DNA of 64,000 bases from an uncultured Roseovarius sp. Lineage in GTDB: Bacteria; Pseudomonadota; Alphaproteobacteria; Rhodobacterales; Rhodobacteraceae. The notes beneath the pieces are model-generated. The model was given only the letters and a program-made list of their open reading frames with translations. It had not been told where the DNA came from and ran no database searches. Each line of letters begins with the position of its first letter. Position 1 is the first letter of the stretch. Shown in pieces: positions 24,144 to 32,026 of the stretch. The translations under genes were made by a program, and so were the position numbers. The stretch spans positions 434,001 through 498,000 of the forward strand of contig CANMBU010000001.1 of the NCBI GenBank assembly GCA_947496175.1, read 5' to 3'.

Positions 24144-25223
24144 CTACCCCGCAATCATTTTGTTCCAGGTGTCCGAAATCCAGTCAGCGTGATCCTGATA
24201 GATGTCATAGCGCGGGATGATGGGGGCCTTGGGGCTGCTGACCGCGGCCAGCTCATCCTTTGTCAGATCAGTCAAAGCGGGGTCAATAACCGGTGCCGTA
24301 CCAACGTTCCGCGACAGCGAAGCCTGGGTTTCTGGCGTCGACATGAAGTTGATGAACTCGTGGATTTCATCCACGGGCTTGGCATGTTCCGGAACGATCC
24401 AGTACCCGGAATCGAGTATGCCGCCCTCTTTGGGGAAGGTCGACACGACCGGAAAGCCTTCGGACGCCGCCAAGCCCGCCACGTCATGGTAATACTGACC
24501 CATCGGAATCTCACCATCCTGCAAGGCTTGCTGAAATGCGCCTTCATCCTTGTACCACAAGCGGACGTTGGGGACGACTTCCGACAGCTTGTCAAAGACC
24601 TGTTGGATACCGTCCTTGGTGTCCAGAATATCGGTGCCGCCGAAATGGGTCACCGCCGTCACCTCAAGCAGATATGAGTTCGACGCCAGGCCCAGAAGGC
24701 CGATCTTGTCCTTGTATTGTTCATCCCAAAAGGCCGCCCAGCTGTCGGGCGCTTCTGGGATTTCGTCCGAATTGGTGCACAGCGTGATGTACCACGACAC
24801 CGCGCCAACCCCAAAGAGCGCGCCATCATCGTAGCGGTCCTCAAAGGTGTCGGGCACGTTCTTAAGGTTCGGGATCTTGGATTCGTCCAGGCTCTTGAAG
24901 ATCTTCTGGCCAGCCCCTTCGTTGCGCGGCGTGCCCGCCATCAGCGACACATCCGCCGGCGCGGTCTTGGCCCGGGCGGCATTCTTGATCTGCACCAGCC
25001 AAGTCTCACCTGTCGGCACGGCGATTGATTGCACCTCGATCCCCGTCGCAGCGGTGAATTCGGGATAGATGAACTCTTTGAAACTTTCCTCGAAAAAGCC
25101 GCCATAAGTGCCGACCTTGATGGGCCCGCCCGCAGCCCGTGCGATGGATGGCGCAGCAAGGGCGAGCGCACCCGTGGCGGCGGCAGTGCCCATAAAGCGG
25201 CGGCGTGAAACTGAGTGTGACAT
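24144..25223 (-). CDS. ABC transporter substrate-binding protein, PotD type
   Basis: 359 residues of the PotD/PotF-like extracellular solute-binding family. The N terminus SVSRRRFMGTAAATGALALA is a twin-arginine-like signal, cut probably after ARA, so export may be by Tat. The mature protein begins GPIKVGTYGGFFEESFKEFI. Known relatives bind spermidine, putrescine or other cationic and amino compounds. The actual ligand here is unknown; context suggests a guanidino- or amino-nitrile or amide. An AAGGAG site precedes the ATG. It sits between the ureohydrolase and ATPase genes. Confidence 0.92.
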   Translation of the reverse strand: MSHSVSRRRFMGTAAATGALALAAPSIARAAGGPIKVGTYGGFFEESFKEFIYPEFTAATGIEVQSIAVPTGETWLVQIKNAARAKTAPADVSLMAGTPRNEGAGQKIFKSLDESKIPNLKNVPDTFEDRYDDGALFGVGAVSWYITLCTNSDEIPEAPDSWAAFWDEQYKDKIGLLGLASNSYLLEVTAVTHFGGTDILDTKDGIQQVFDKLSEVVPNVRLWYKDEGAFQQALQDGEIPMGQYYHDVAGLAASEGFPVVSTFPKEGGILDSGYWIVPEHAKPVDEIHEFINFMSTPETQASLSRNVGTAPVIDPALTDLTKDELAAVSSPKAPIIPRYDIYQDHADWISDTWNKMIAG

Positions 25224-25239
25224 GTCTTTCTCCTTGTAG

Positions 25240-26202
25240 TCAGCTGGCCCTGCACTTCGGCAGGATACACAGCATTTCATAAAGCAGGTTCGCACCGATC
25301 AATGCGGTGCCCCCGCTGGTGTCAAATTGCGGGGACACTTCGACAAGGTCGGCCCCCACGAGGTTCAGCCCGGCACATCCCCGGACAATTTCGAGCGCTT
25401 GAATGGTGGTCAGACCGCCCATCTCAACAGTCCCCGTTCCCGGCGCATAGGCCGGATCAAGGCTGTCGATATCATACGTCAGATAGGTCGGTGTATCGCC
25501 GATCTTCTCGCGGATATCCTTCATCAGAGGGCTCAGTGACTTGTGCCAGCACGCTTCTGACGGGATGACGGTAAATCCCCTGTCGCGCCCCCAGTTGAAG
25601 TCATCCGGCGAATATCCGGTCCCGCGCAAGCCGATCTGAAACACCTTGTCGTTTTGCAAAAGACCGTCTTCAACCGCGCGGCGAAACGGGGTGCCATGCG
25701 CGATTTTCTCGCCGAACATCTCGTCATTGGTGTCGGCATGGGCATCTACATGGATCAACGCAACGGGGCCGTGTTTGCGAGCGATGGCCCGCAGGACCGG
25801 ATAGGTCAGCGTATGATCGCCCCCAAGGGTAAGCGGCACCGCATCGTAGCGCAGGATATCGTCATAGGCATCGGTGATGATATCGATGGTCTTCTTGAGA
25901 TCAAACGTATTGATCGCCACGTCACCGATATCCGCGACCTGCATGGTTTCAAAAGGGGCCGCACCGGTGGCCATGTTGAAGGGACGTAACATGCAGCTTT
26001 CCGCACGAATGGCGCGCGGGCCGTGTCGCGTGCCGGTGCGGTTTGATGTCCCGATATCCATCGGGATCCCGACAAAGCAGGCATCAAGCCCCTCAGCTGT
26101 GTCCTGCGACGGCAACCGCATCATTGTTGCGGTCCCACCAAAGCGTGGCATTTCGTTGCCGCCAAGCGGCTGATTATATACTGGCTGCGTTGTGTCCGGC
26201 AT
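25240..26202 (-). CDS. ureohydrolase, guanidinobutyrase-like
   Basis: 320 residues of the arginase/agmatinase family. Mn2+ ligands are visible in LGGDHTLTYP, HVDAHADTND and TYDIDSLDPA. The N terminus YNQPLGGNEMPRFGGTATMM and the segment MFGEKIAHGTPFRRA closely resemble the Pseudomonas 4-guanidinobutyrase GbuA as I recall it, rather than the agmatinase SpeB. Predicted reaction: a guanidino acid (4-guanidinobutyrate or 3-guanidinopropionate) to the amino acid plus urea. The start was chosen to give the GbuA-like N terminus; ATGs at 26238 and above are also open. First gene of the probable eight-gene operon with the transporter and nitrile hydratase. Confidence 0.9.
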   Translation of the reverse strand: MPDTTQPVYNQPLGGNEMPRFGGTATMMRLPSQDTAEGLDACFVGIPMDIGTSNRTGTRHGPRAIRAESCMLRPFNMATGAAPFETMQVADIGDVAINTFDLKKTIDIITDAYDDILRYDAVPLTLGGDHTLTYPVLRAIARKHGPVALIHVDAHADTNDEMFGEKIAHGTPFRRAVEDGLLQNDKVFQIGLRGTGYSPDDFNWGRDRGFTVIPSEACWHKSLSPLMKDIREKIGDTPTYLTYDIDSLDPAYAPGTGTVEMGGLTTIQALEIVRGCAGLNLVGADLVEVSPQFDTSGGTALIGANLLYEMLCILPKCRAS

Positions 26203-26310
26203 CTTCGCTGCTTTGATCGCCTCTGCTATCCGTCCCATCAGCCTATTTGGCCGCCAAGGGCCGAAAAATACTGATACGCAAACGCATACATTCAATAAGG
26301 GAAATGTAAC

Positions 26311-27243
26311 TCAAGAGTAGCAGCCTTTGAGAATATCCATAAAAAGATCGTTCATTTTGGGCGCGATGCCCGAACGGGTGATCATATGCATCATGCAAGC
26401 ATAATCATTCCCAACATAAGGCAGCCGCCGCAATTGCCCCTGGGCGACAAATTGTGTCGCAACATGCTCGGGCAACAAGCCCAGATAGGCCCCGCTAAGA
26501 ACCAGCATGAGCTGTGCTTCGATCTCCAGCACAAAGCGATCCATTTCGGACGGGTTATGGGATTTCTGGCGCTGCTGGCTCCAATAGCCCCGGTGCGTGC
26601 GGGGATGTTGCCGTATTACAGCCCCGCTGATCTCATCATCTGGAAGGTTGAAAAGCGGATGGGTGTCGGCGCAGTACAGCACATGGTTTTCCTCGTACAA
26701 ATTCACACAGCTAAGCCCGTTGACGATGTTATCAAAGCTGCCGATGCCAATATGGCAGGTCCCATCCAGAACCGAAGTCATTATGCTCTGCGGATCCGAA
26801 ATGGACAATTCGATCCGCGCGGCAGGTGCCTTTTGGGTGAATTCCCGAATGGCCTGGGGTAATCGGAAATTATGGTCCGTCGTCACCGCATCCACCACAG
26901 CAATCTTGAGGTTGCCAACAAGATTTCCCTTCAGCGCGGCCAGATGCGCGGAATGGTCGTTCAGGCTTTCCAGCAATCGCAGCCCAAGCTGATGCACCAT
27001 CTGACCTTTCTCGGTCAGCAAAAACCCCCTGCGGCCCCGCTGACACAGCTTTACGCCCAACCGCTCTTCAAGCGCTGTTATGTGGTTGGAAATTGTCGGC
27101 TGGCTCAGCCCAAGCTCGACCTGCGCCGCCGAGAAGCCACGGTTGCGTACCACACTGTCAAAGACCGTGAGAAGGTGGATATCCGAGCCGGTTATCTTCA
27201 TTATTTCATTGAGGGACGTAAATGTATCGAATTGCAACGCCAT
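26311..27243 (-). CDS. LysR family transcriptional regulator
   Basis: 310 residues. The N-terminal winged helix is clear: FSAAQVELGLSQPTISNHIT, then ALEERLGVKLCQRGRRGF. The remaining 210 residues are a periplasmic-binding-like effector domain (for example GNLKIAVVDAVTTDHN). It lies between the ureohydrolase operon (same strand, 108 bases downstream) and the divergent alcohol dehydrogenase gene, so it probably controls both. Near the ureohydrolase start there is a near-palindrome ATGCG TTTG CGTAT that could be an operator. The start at 27243 has GGAA upstream; 27201 is an alternative. Confidence 0.92.
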   Translation of the reverse strand: MALQFDTFTSLNEIMKITGSDIHLLTVFDSVVRNRGFSAAQVELGLSQPTISNHITALEERLGVKLCQRGRRGFLLTEKGQMVHQLGLRLLESLNDHSAHLAALKGNLVGNLKIAVVDAVTTDHNFRLPQAIREFTQKAPAARIELSISDPQSIMTSVLDGTCHIGIGSFDNIVNGLSCVNLYEENHVLYCADTHPLFNLPDDEISGAVIRQHPRTHRGYWSQQRQKSHNPSEMDRFVLEIEAQLMLVLSGAYLGLLPEHVATQFVAQGQLRRLPYVGNDYACMMHMITRSGIAPKMNDLFMDILKGCYS

Positions 27244-27322
27244 ATTCCGATTTGCCCATCACTTGCCTAAAGTTTGATCAACCGGGATCATTCACACCGC
27301 CCGCCTTCGAAAGGAACTGGAT

Positions 27323-28405
27323 ATGCGCCAAGCTTTGCCGGATGTCATGAAAGCAGCACTATGCCGCGCGCCCGGTGCGGCCTTGGAACTTCACGACATC
27401 CCCGTGCCCACGCCGGGGCCAGGGCAAGTTCTGGTGAAACTGGAAAGCTGCGGTGTGTGTCATTCGGACCTGCATCTTCGCGATGGGGACGAAAACCTGC
27501 CCGAAGAGTTCTATCCTCTCGTGCTGGGCCATGAAGGGATCGGTCACGTCGTCCAAGTGGGGCCCGACACGCCCTGCGCTCCGGCGATCGGGAGACGCGT
27601 GGGCTTGCCCTGGCTTTACGATACCTGTCTTGCTTGCAAACCCTGCCGCACCGGGTTCGAAACCTTCTGCCCCGATCAGACCGCGCGGGGCGTGCAACAT
27701 CACGGCGCTTTCGCAGAATACGCGCTATCTGAGGTTATATTTACCGTTGAGATCCCCGACGGTATCGACCCGATCACCGGCGCGCCGCTTTTGTGTGCCG
27801 GGCTGACGGCTTGGTCCGCCTTGCGCAAGACGCGACTGGAGGCCGGATCGAACGTGATGATCATCGGCGCAGGGGGGCTAGGGCAATATGCGATCCTGAT
27901 CGCAAAGGCCCGCGGCGCCCGTGTGCTTGTGGTCGATCAGGACGAGGCAAAACTTGCCTCTGCACGACAGCTTGGCGCCGATGTGACGGTGGCGGCAGGA
28001 CCCGACGCCGGTGCCCGGATCAAACAATCCGGCGGTGCGGACGTGACCCTGAATTTCGCGCCAAGCCCGGCTGTCTGGACAACAATTGAAGCTGCGGTCA
28101 ATCCAATGAGCGATATTGTTGCCGTGGCGCTCGTGCATGATCCTGTCGACCTGTCGATGATGTGGCTCATCGACGGCGGGCATCGCGTTTTCGGATCGTC
28201 TGTGGGCACCCGACAAGAGATGATCGATTTTCTGAATTTCGCCGCCGCGCATCCTTTGAATGTCGATGTGCAAACTGTCCCGTTGTCGCAGGCCAATGCG
28301 GCGTTGGATCAGCTTGCTCAAGGTACGGTCGGGGGACGTCTGTGCATTGATTTCTCGCGTGGCACACACCGCGCAGGCCGCATTACAAAAGGGGACCTTG
28401 AGTGA
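27323..28405 (+). CDS. zinc-dependent alcohol dehydrogenase
   Basis: 360 residues, medium-chain dehydrogenase/reductase family. Catalytic zinc ligands are CGVCHSD and the GHEGIGHV His-Glu pair; the structural zinc cysteines are in CLACKPCRTGFETFC. The Rossmann loop is GAGGLGQYA, followed by Asp in VVDQDEAK, which favours NAD over NADP. It oxidises an alcohol or reduces an aldehyde of unknown identity. An AAGGA site precedes the ATG. Its stop overlaps the amidohydrolase start (GTGA), and it is divergent from the LysR gene, so it is probably part of the same regulon as the nitrile hydratase operon. Confidence 0.92.
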   Translation: MRQALPDVMKAALCRAPGAALELHDIPVPTPGPGQVLVKLESCGVCHSDLHLRDGDENLPEEFYPLVLGHEGIGHVVQVGPDTPCAPAIGRRVGLPWLYDTCLACKPCRTGFETFCPDQTARGVQHHGAFAEYALSEVIFTVEIPDGIDPITGAPLLCAGLTAWSALRKTRLEAGSNVMIIGAGGLGQYAILIAKARGARVLVVDQDEAKLASARQLGADVTVAAGPDAGARIKQSGGADVTLNFAPSPAVWTTIEAAVNPMSDIVAVALVHDPVDLSMMWLIDGGHRVFGSSVGTRQEMIDFLNFAAAHPLNVDVQTVPLSQANAALDQLAQGTVGGRLCIDFSRGTHRAGRITKGDLE

Positions 28406-29184
28406 AGATTGCAGTTTATCAAATGTCTGCCTCAGTTGATCCGGAACACCGGATGACACTGATCCAGCGCGCAATGCGCGAAGCCGCAGATAACGGCGCA
28501 GACGTGTTGGTAGCGCCTGAGCTGGCGCTCTCTGGATATGGTCGGGGCGAAAGCCTGCGCTCTATCGCACAGCCCGCTGATGGCCCATGGATCAGGCAGC
28601 TTCAAAAATCGGTGTCTGAGCTGGGTGTAAGCCTCGTCGTCGGTTTCCCGGAACGGGACGGGGACGCTTGCTACATCAGCGCCCTGGTGATTTGCCGCGA
28701 TGATCACGGCAATCCACACGTGTACCGGAAGGGGCAGCTATATGGGGACTACGAGAAAAGCCTGTTCCAGACATGCGGCCCTACGACAATGCTCGTCGAT
28801 ATGCACGGGCTCAAACTGGGTTTCCTGATTTGCTATGATATCGAGTTTCCGGAGAATGTGCGGCGCCTTGCGCTGGCAGGTGCCGAGGCTGTTATCGTGC
28901 CTACCGCCTTGCCCAAAGGTCCCTCCGGCGCCTTTGTTGCCCGTCATGTTGTCCGGGTGCGCGCGTTTGAGAATCATGTGTTCATCGTTTACGCCGATCA
29001 TGCAGATGCAGACGACCGCTTCGAATATCAGGGGCTTTCCTCCATCGTAGCGCCTGACGGAGAGGTTCTCGCATCCGCCCCTTTAGCCGGGGAGGCCATG
29101 ATCTACGCCCGGCTGAACCAAAATGCCTACGCACAGACCCGTGACGACAACCCCTATCTTAAGGATATTGAATGTTTAAGCTGA
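28402..29184 (+). CDS. nitrilase-superfamily amidohydrolase
   Basis: 260 residues, one carbon-nitrogen hydrolase domain with the intact Glu-Lys-Cys triad: Glu40 in VAPELALSGYG, Lys110 in YRKGQLYG and Cys144 in LICYDIEFPE. The sequence around the Cys resembles short-chain amide amidases (5-aminopentanamidase and R-amidase types) more than true nitrilases. In this setting the likely job is to hydrolyse the amide made by the nitrile hydratase to an acid plus ammonia. GTG start overlapping the alcohol dehydrogenase stop. A direct nitrilase activity cannot be excluded from sequence. Confidence 0.9.
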   Translation: MKIAVYQMSASVDPEHRMTLIQRAMREAADNGADVLVAPELALSGYGRGESLRSIAQPADGPWIRQLQKSVSELGVSLVVGFPERDGDACYISALVICRDDHGNPHVYRKGQLYGDYEKSLFQTCGPTTMLVDMHGLKLGFLICYDIEFPENVRRLALAGAEAVIVPTALPKGPSGAFVARHVVRVRAFENHVFIVYADHADADDRFEYQGLSSIVAPDGEVLASAPLAGEAMIYARLNQNAYAQTRDDNPYLKDIECLS

Positions 29185-29803
29185 CGATCATCAACGCCAT
29201 AATCTAAACGACCTTAATTTGTTCAACTGGCCCCAAATGGCCACAGAATTGGCGGCATTCATCCTGACCACGTTTAAAAAGGGAGGCTCAGCTGTTTGCG
29301 ATACGTCAAAAGCGGACATGGGGTTTACTCTATTTCGCACGTATTTAACCCAGGTCTCGATGATCGACGTCACTCGCAGCAGAATTGAGGTTTGCGTGTC
29401 GTGCGTCAGACCGGCTTTCAATGACCGCTATGTTGAAAGTCGCTGCGACGACGAACGCACGGAAAACGCGCGACGATGCCACGTCAGCAATGGCTGCAAA
29501 TGTACTAGTCCGCTTTGTCCGCAAAGCCGCCACTACTGCCAATTCTTTTCTGATTTGCCTGACCGAAACCGTCAAATGCCAGGTTTGAGCCCAACTTGAG
29601 CATTCGTCGGCGTGCAGTGAAAGACTGAAACCCAATTGAGTTTTCCAAGCGATCAGGGTAACTTCTGATGGTGGCCTTGCTCGGGCCTCCCCCCTCCACT
29701 GGGGCAGCATTTGACATGCGGAGCTATATCACTTCGAACCTAACCTGTTCGAGCACGCGCATAAGGAGGGATTGCGGAGACCGCTCGTAAAAGGAGGTTC
29801 AAG
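29185..29803. other. 619-base spacer without a recognisable gene
   Basis: Short open frames exist on both strands but none has a good ribosome-binding site or family resemblance. The stretch from about 29380 to 29720 reads like a degenerate, possibly repeat-derived segment. The last 30 bases hold the AAAAGGAGG ribosome-binding site of the next gene. No terminator with a U tract was found after the amidohydrolase gene. Confidence 0.45.
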
Positions 29804-30517
29804 ATGAGACTATCATCACCAATCTACACGCTTAAGCGTAAAGCAAAATTGCTGGCACGCGACAAAGACATCAGGCTCCACGCGGCACTCGACCAAATTG
29901 CCACCAAAGAGGGGTTCAGGGATTGGAGCCATTTGGCGTCCAGCTACTCCAAAACGACACTAGCCAAGGAAATCATGAGCCAGCTCAATCCCGGCGATAT
30001 GGTGCTGATCGGTGCGCGCCCCGGCCACGGCAAGACCCTCCTTGGATTGGAGCTGACTGCATTGGCGGAGAAGGACAATCGCACGGGCTATGTTTTCTCA
30101 TTGGACTACAATGAAACGGATGTTTGGGATTGGTTTGAAAAGCTTGGATTCGATCTGAAAGAACATGACCGTCCAATCGTCGTTGATACCTCGGACGATA
30201 TCTGCGGAGCGCATATCATTGAACGCCTAAGCAATGCGCCGGATCATGCATTCGCCGTTGTCGATTACCTGCAGCTTTTGGATCAAAAGCGAAGCAATCC
30301 TCCGCTTGAAGAACAAGTCCAGGCGCTTAAGGAGTTTGCCATCAAACGTGGGGCGATTGTGGTTCTGATCTCACAGATTGACCGCGCTTTTGAGCTATCT
30401 TCCACTGACATGCCAAGCATTGAGGACATACGGCTGCCAAACCCCGTTGATCTGTCACTTTTCGATAAGAGATGCTTCCTACATGACGGAGAAGTCCAGA
30501 TAGAAAAGGCAGCATGA
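29804..30517 (+). CDS. solitary DnaB-like RecA-fold ATPase
   Basis: 237 residues. About residues 60-235 match the RecA-like C-terminal domain of replicative helicases: Walker A GARPGHGKT, Walker B AFAVVDYLQLLDQ, and the arginine-finger region VVLISQIDR. It lacks the N-terminal DnaG-binding domain and linker of true DnaB (about 450-500 residues). Instead residues 1-50 (LKRKAKLLARDKDIRLHAAL then GFRDWSHLAS) look like a small helical domain found in glyoxalase-related and antitoxin-like proteins. A very strong AAAGGAGG site precedes the ATG. Function unknown: it could be a helicase accessory, a KaiC-like switch or a phage-derived part. It stands alone between the amidohydrolase and the convergent rplA gene. 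Confidence 0.75.
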   Translation: MRLSSPIYTLKRKAKLLARDKDIRLHAALDQIATKEGFRDWSHLASSYSKTTLAKEIMSQLNPGDMVLIGARPGHGKTLLGLELTALAEKDNRTGYVFSLDYNETDVWDWFEKLGFDLKEHDRPIVVDTSDDICGAHIIERLSNAPDHAFAVVDYLQLLDQKRSNPPLEEQVQALKEFAIKRGAIVVLISQIDRAFELSSTDMPSIEDIRLPNPVDLSLFDKRCFLHDGEVQIEKAA

Positions 30518-30585
30518 GACCTGCATAGCCTGCTTTGCGGACGTTCGCGGAATGTCCGCACAACAGACAAACAACCCCTTCTGCG

Positions 30586-30616
30586 AAAACAAAAGGGGCC
30601 TCCCGAAGGAAGCCCC
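30586..30616 (-). terminator. terminator after rplA
   Basis: On the minus strand GGGGCTTCC pairs with GGGAGGCCCC around a three-base loop and is followed by TTTTGTTTT. It is placed about 28 bases past the rplA stop and ends the nusG-side ribosomal transcript before the catabolic island. Confidence 0.85.
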
Positions 30617-30643
30617 GAATTTGCCTGTCACATCGGCGTCAGC

Positions 30644-31342
30644 TTATTCGCCAACGGCACCTGCTACATCGATGCTCACGCCCGGACCCATGGTCGAGCT
30701 CAGGGCGATCTTTTTCATGTAGGCCCCTTTGGCGCCAGACGGCTTCGCTTTCTGCACGGCCTCTACAAAGGCACGGACGTTTTCAACAAGCTTGCCTTCA
30801 TCGAACGACGCCTTGCCAATCCCGGCATGCACAACGCCAGCTTTTTCGGCTTTGAACTGCACTTCGCCGCCCTTGGCCGCTTTCACGGCATCGGCCACAT
30901 CCATGGTCACCGTGCCCACTTTGGGGTTCGGCATCAGGTTACGTGGACCAAGCACCTTACCCAGACGGCCAACGATGGGCATCATGTCGGGCGTGGCAAT
31001 GCAGCGATCAAACTCGATCTTGCCGCCTTGCACCGTTTCCATCAGATCCTCGGCACCGACGATATCTGCACCAGCGGCCTGTGCCTCTTCGGCCTTAGGG
31101 CCACGAGCGAAAACCGCCACGCGTACATCCTTGCCTGTGCCATTGGGAAGGCCAACCACACCGCGCACCATCTGATCCGCGTGACGTGGGTCAACCCCAA
31201 GGTTCACCGCAATCTCCACGGTTTCGTCGAACTTCGCGTTGGCATTGCCTTTGACCAGCGCCACCGCCTCTTCGATGGTGACGTTTTCTTTGCCGGCGAA
31301 CGCCTCACGCGCCGCTTTTGTGCGTTTTCCAAGCTTTGCCAT
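30644..31342 (-). CDS. rplA: 50S ribosomal protein L1
   Basis: 232 residues, normal length. The L1 stalk protein; signature features include [18 protein letters not shown] and [20 protein letters not shown]. One base separates it from rplK, so the two are co-transcribed. In most bacteria rplJ follows directly; here a terminator and an 11-kb unrelated segment intervene. Confidence 0.98.
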   Translation of the reverse strand: MAKLGKRTKAAREAFAGKENVTIEEAVALVKGNANAKFDETVEIAVNLGVDPRHADQMVRGVVGLPNGTGKDVRVAVFARGPKAEEAQAAGADIVGAEDLMETVQGGKIEFDRCIATPDMMPIVGRLGKVLGPRNLMPNPKVGTVTMDVADAVKAAKGGEVQFKAEKAGVVHAGIGKASFDEGKLVENVRAFVEAVQKAKPSGAKGAYMKKIALSSTMGPGVSIDVAGAVGE

Positions 31343-31343
31343 C

Positions 31344-31769
31344 TTACTTCACCTCAATGCCCATGGAGCGTGCAGAACCGGCAATGATCTTCATCGCGGC
31401 TTCGACGTCATTTGCGTTCAGGTCCTTCCACTTGGCTTCTGCGATTTCACGCAGCTGCTTGGCCGAGACCGAGGCGACAGTTTCACGACCGGGCGCGTTT
31501 GCACCGGATTTCAACTTGGCCGCTTTTTTCAGGTAGTAAGACGCAGGTGGCGTCTTGATGTCCATTTCAAAGGACTTGTCCTGATAGTAGGTGATCACGG
31601 TGGGGCACGGCGCACCGGGCTCCATGTCTTGCGTCTTGGCGTTGAACGCCTTGCAGAATTCCATGATGTTGATGCCGCGCTGACCCAGCGCCGGACCGAC
31701 CGGCGGGGATGGGTTTGCTTGTCCGGCAGGCACCTGAAGCTTCATGGTGCCAGCAAGTTTCTTGGCCAT
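31344..31769 (-). CDS. rplK: 50S ribosomal protein L11
   Basis: 141 residues, start [20 protein letters not shown] with GGAGAT upstream. The region [20 protein letters not shown] is the conserved thiostrepton-binding domain. L11 forms the GTPase-associated centre with 23S rRNA. The start at 31769 was preferred over 31787, which begins before the ribosome-binding site. Confidence 0.98.
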   Translation of the reverse strand: MAKKLAGTMKLQVPAGQANPSPPVGPALGQRGINIMEFCKAFNAKTQDMEPGAPCPTVITYYQDKSFEMDIKTPPASYYLKKAAKLKSGANAPGRETVASVSAKQLREIAEAKWKDLNANDVEAAMKIIAGSARSMGIEVK

Positions 31770-31961
31770 GGGCCATCTCCTTTTCAAACAGCCTCAGAAC
31801 GCGTCCTTCGGCCTATGTTGATGTGGTGTGGTCCGTGCATCGCGATGCCCTCGCCTCCCACATGGGGGTCTCATTCAAGAGACTGGCGTGCGCACTACAC
31901 CGGGCACGCCGGTTTTACAAGCATGATCTGACACAGGTGACGCTCATTGCGACGTGAAACC

Positions 31962-31993
31962 AAAAAGCCACGCGCGGCTCATTACGCGTGGCT
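31962..31993 (-). terminator. terminator after the DUF3179 gene
   Basis: On the minus strand AGCCACGCG pairs with CGCGTGGCT around a ten-base loop, followed by TTTTTGG. It lies 33 bases past the DUF3179 stop and separates that gene from rplK. Confidence 0.8.
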
Positions 31994-32026
31994 GTTACAC
32001 CTTGGAATGAAATCCTCGGCGCTGCT

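Noticed and set aside
25240..26202. Plain agmatinase (SpeB) call for the ureohydrolase
   Set aside because: The N terminus and the block around GEKIAHGTPFRRA look closer to guanidinobutyrase, and the amidase and nitrile hydratase context fits better, though agmatinase cannot be fully excluded.
29191..29599. Short frames in the 29.2-29.8 kb spacer
   Set aside because: They overlap on both strands with no ribosome-binding sites and Arg/Cys-rich nonsense-like composition.
30536..30560. TGCGGAC/GTCCGCA hairpin after the DnaB-like gene as a terminator
   Set aside because: The arm is only seven bases, the loop is 11 bases and no T tract follows.
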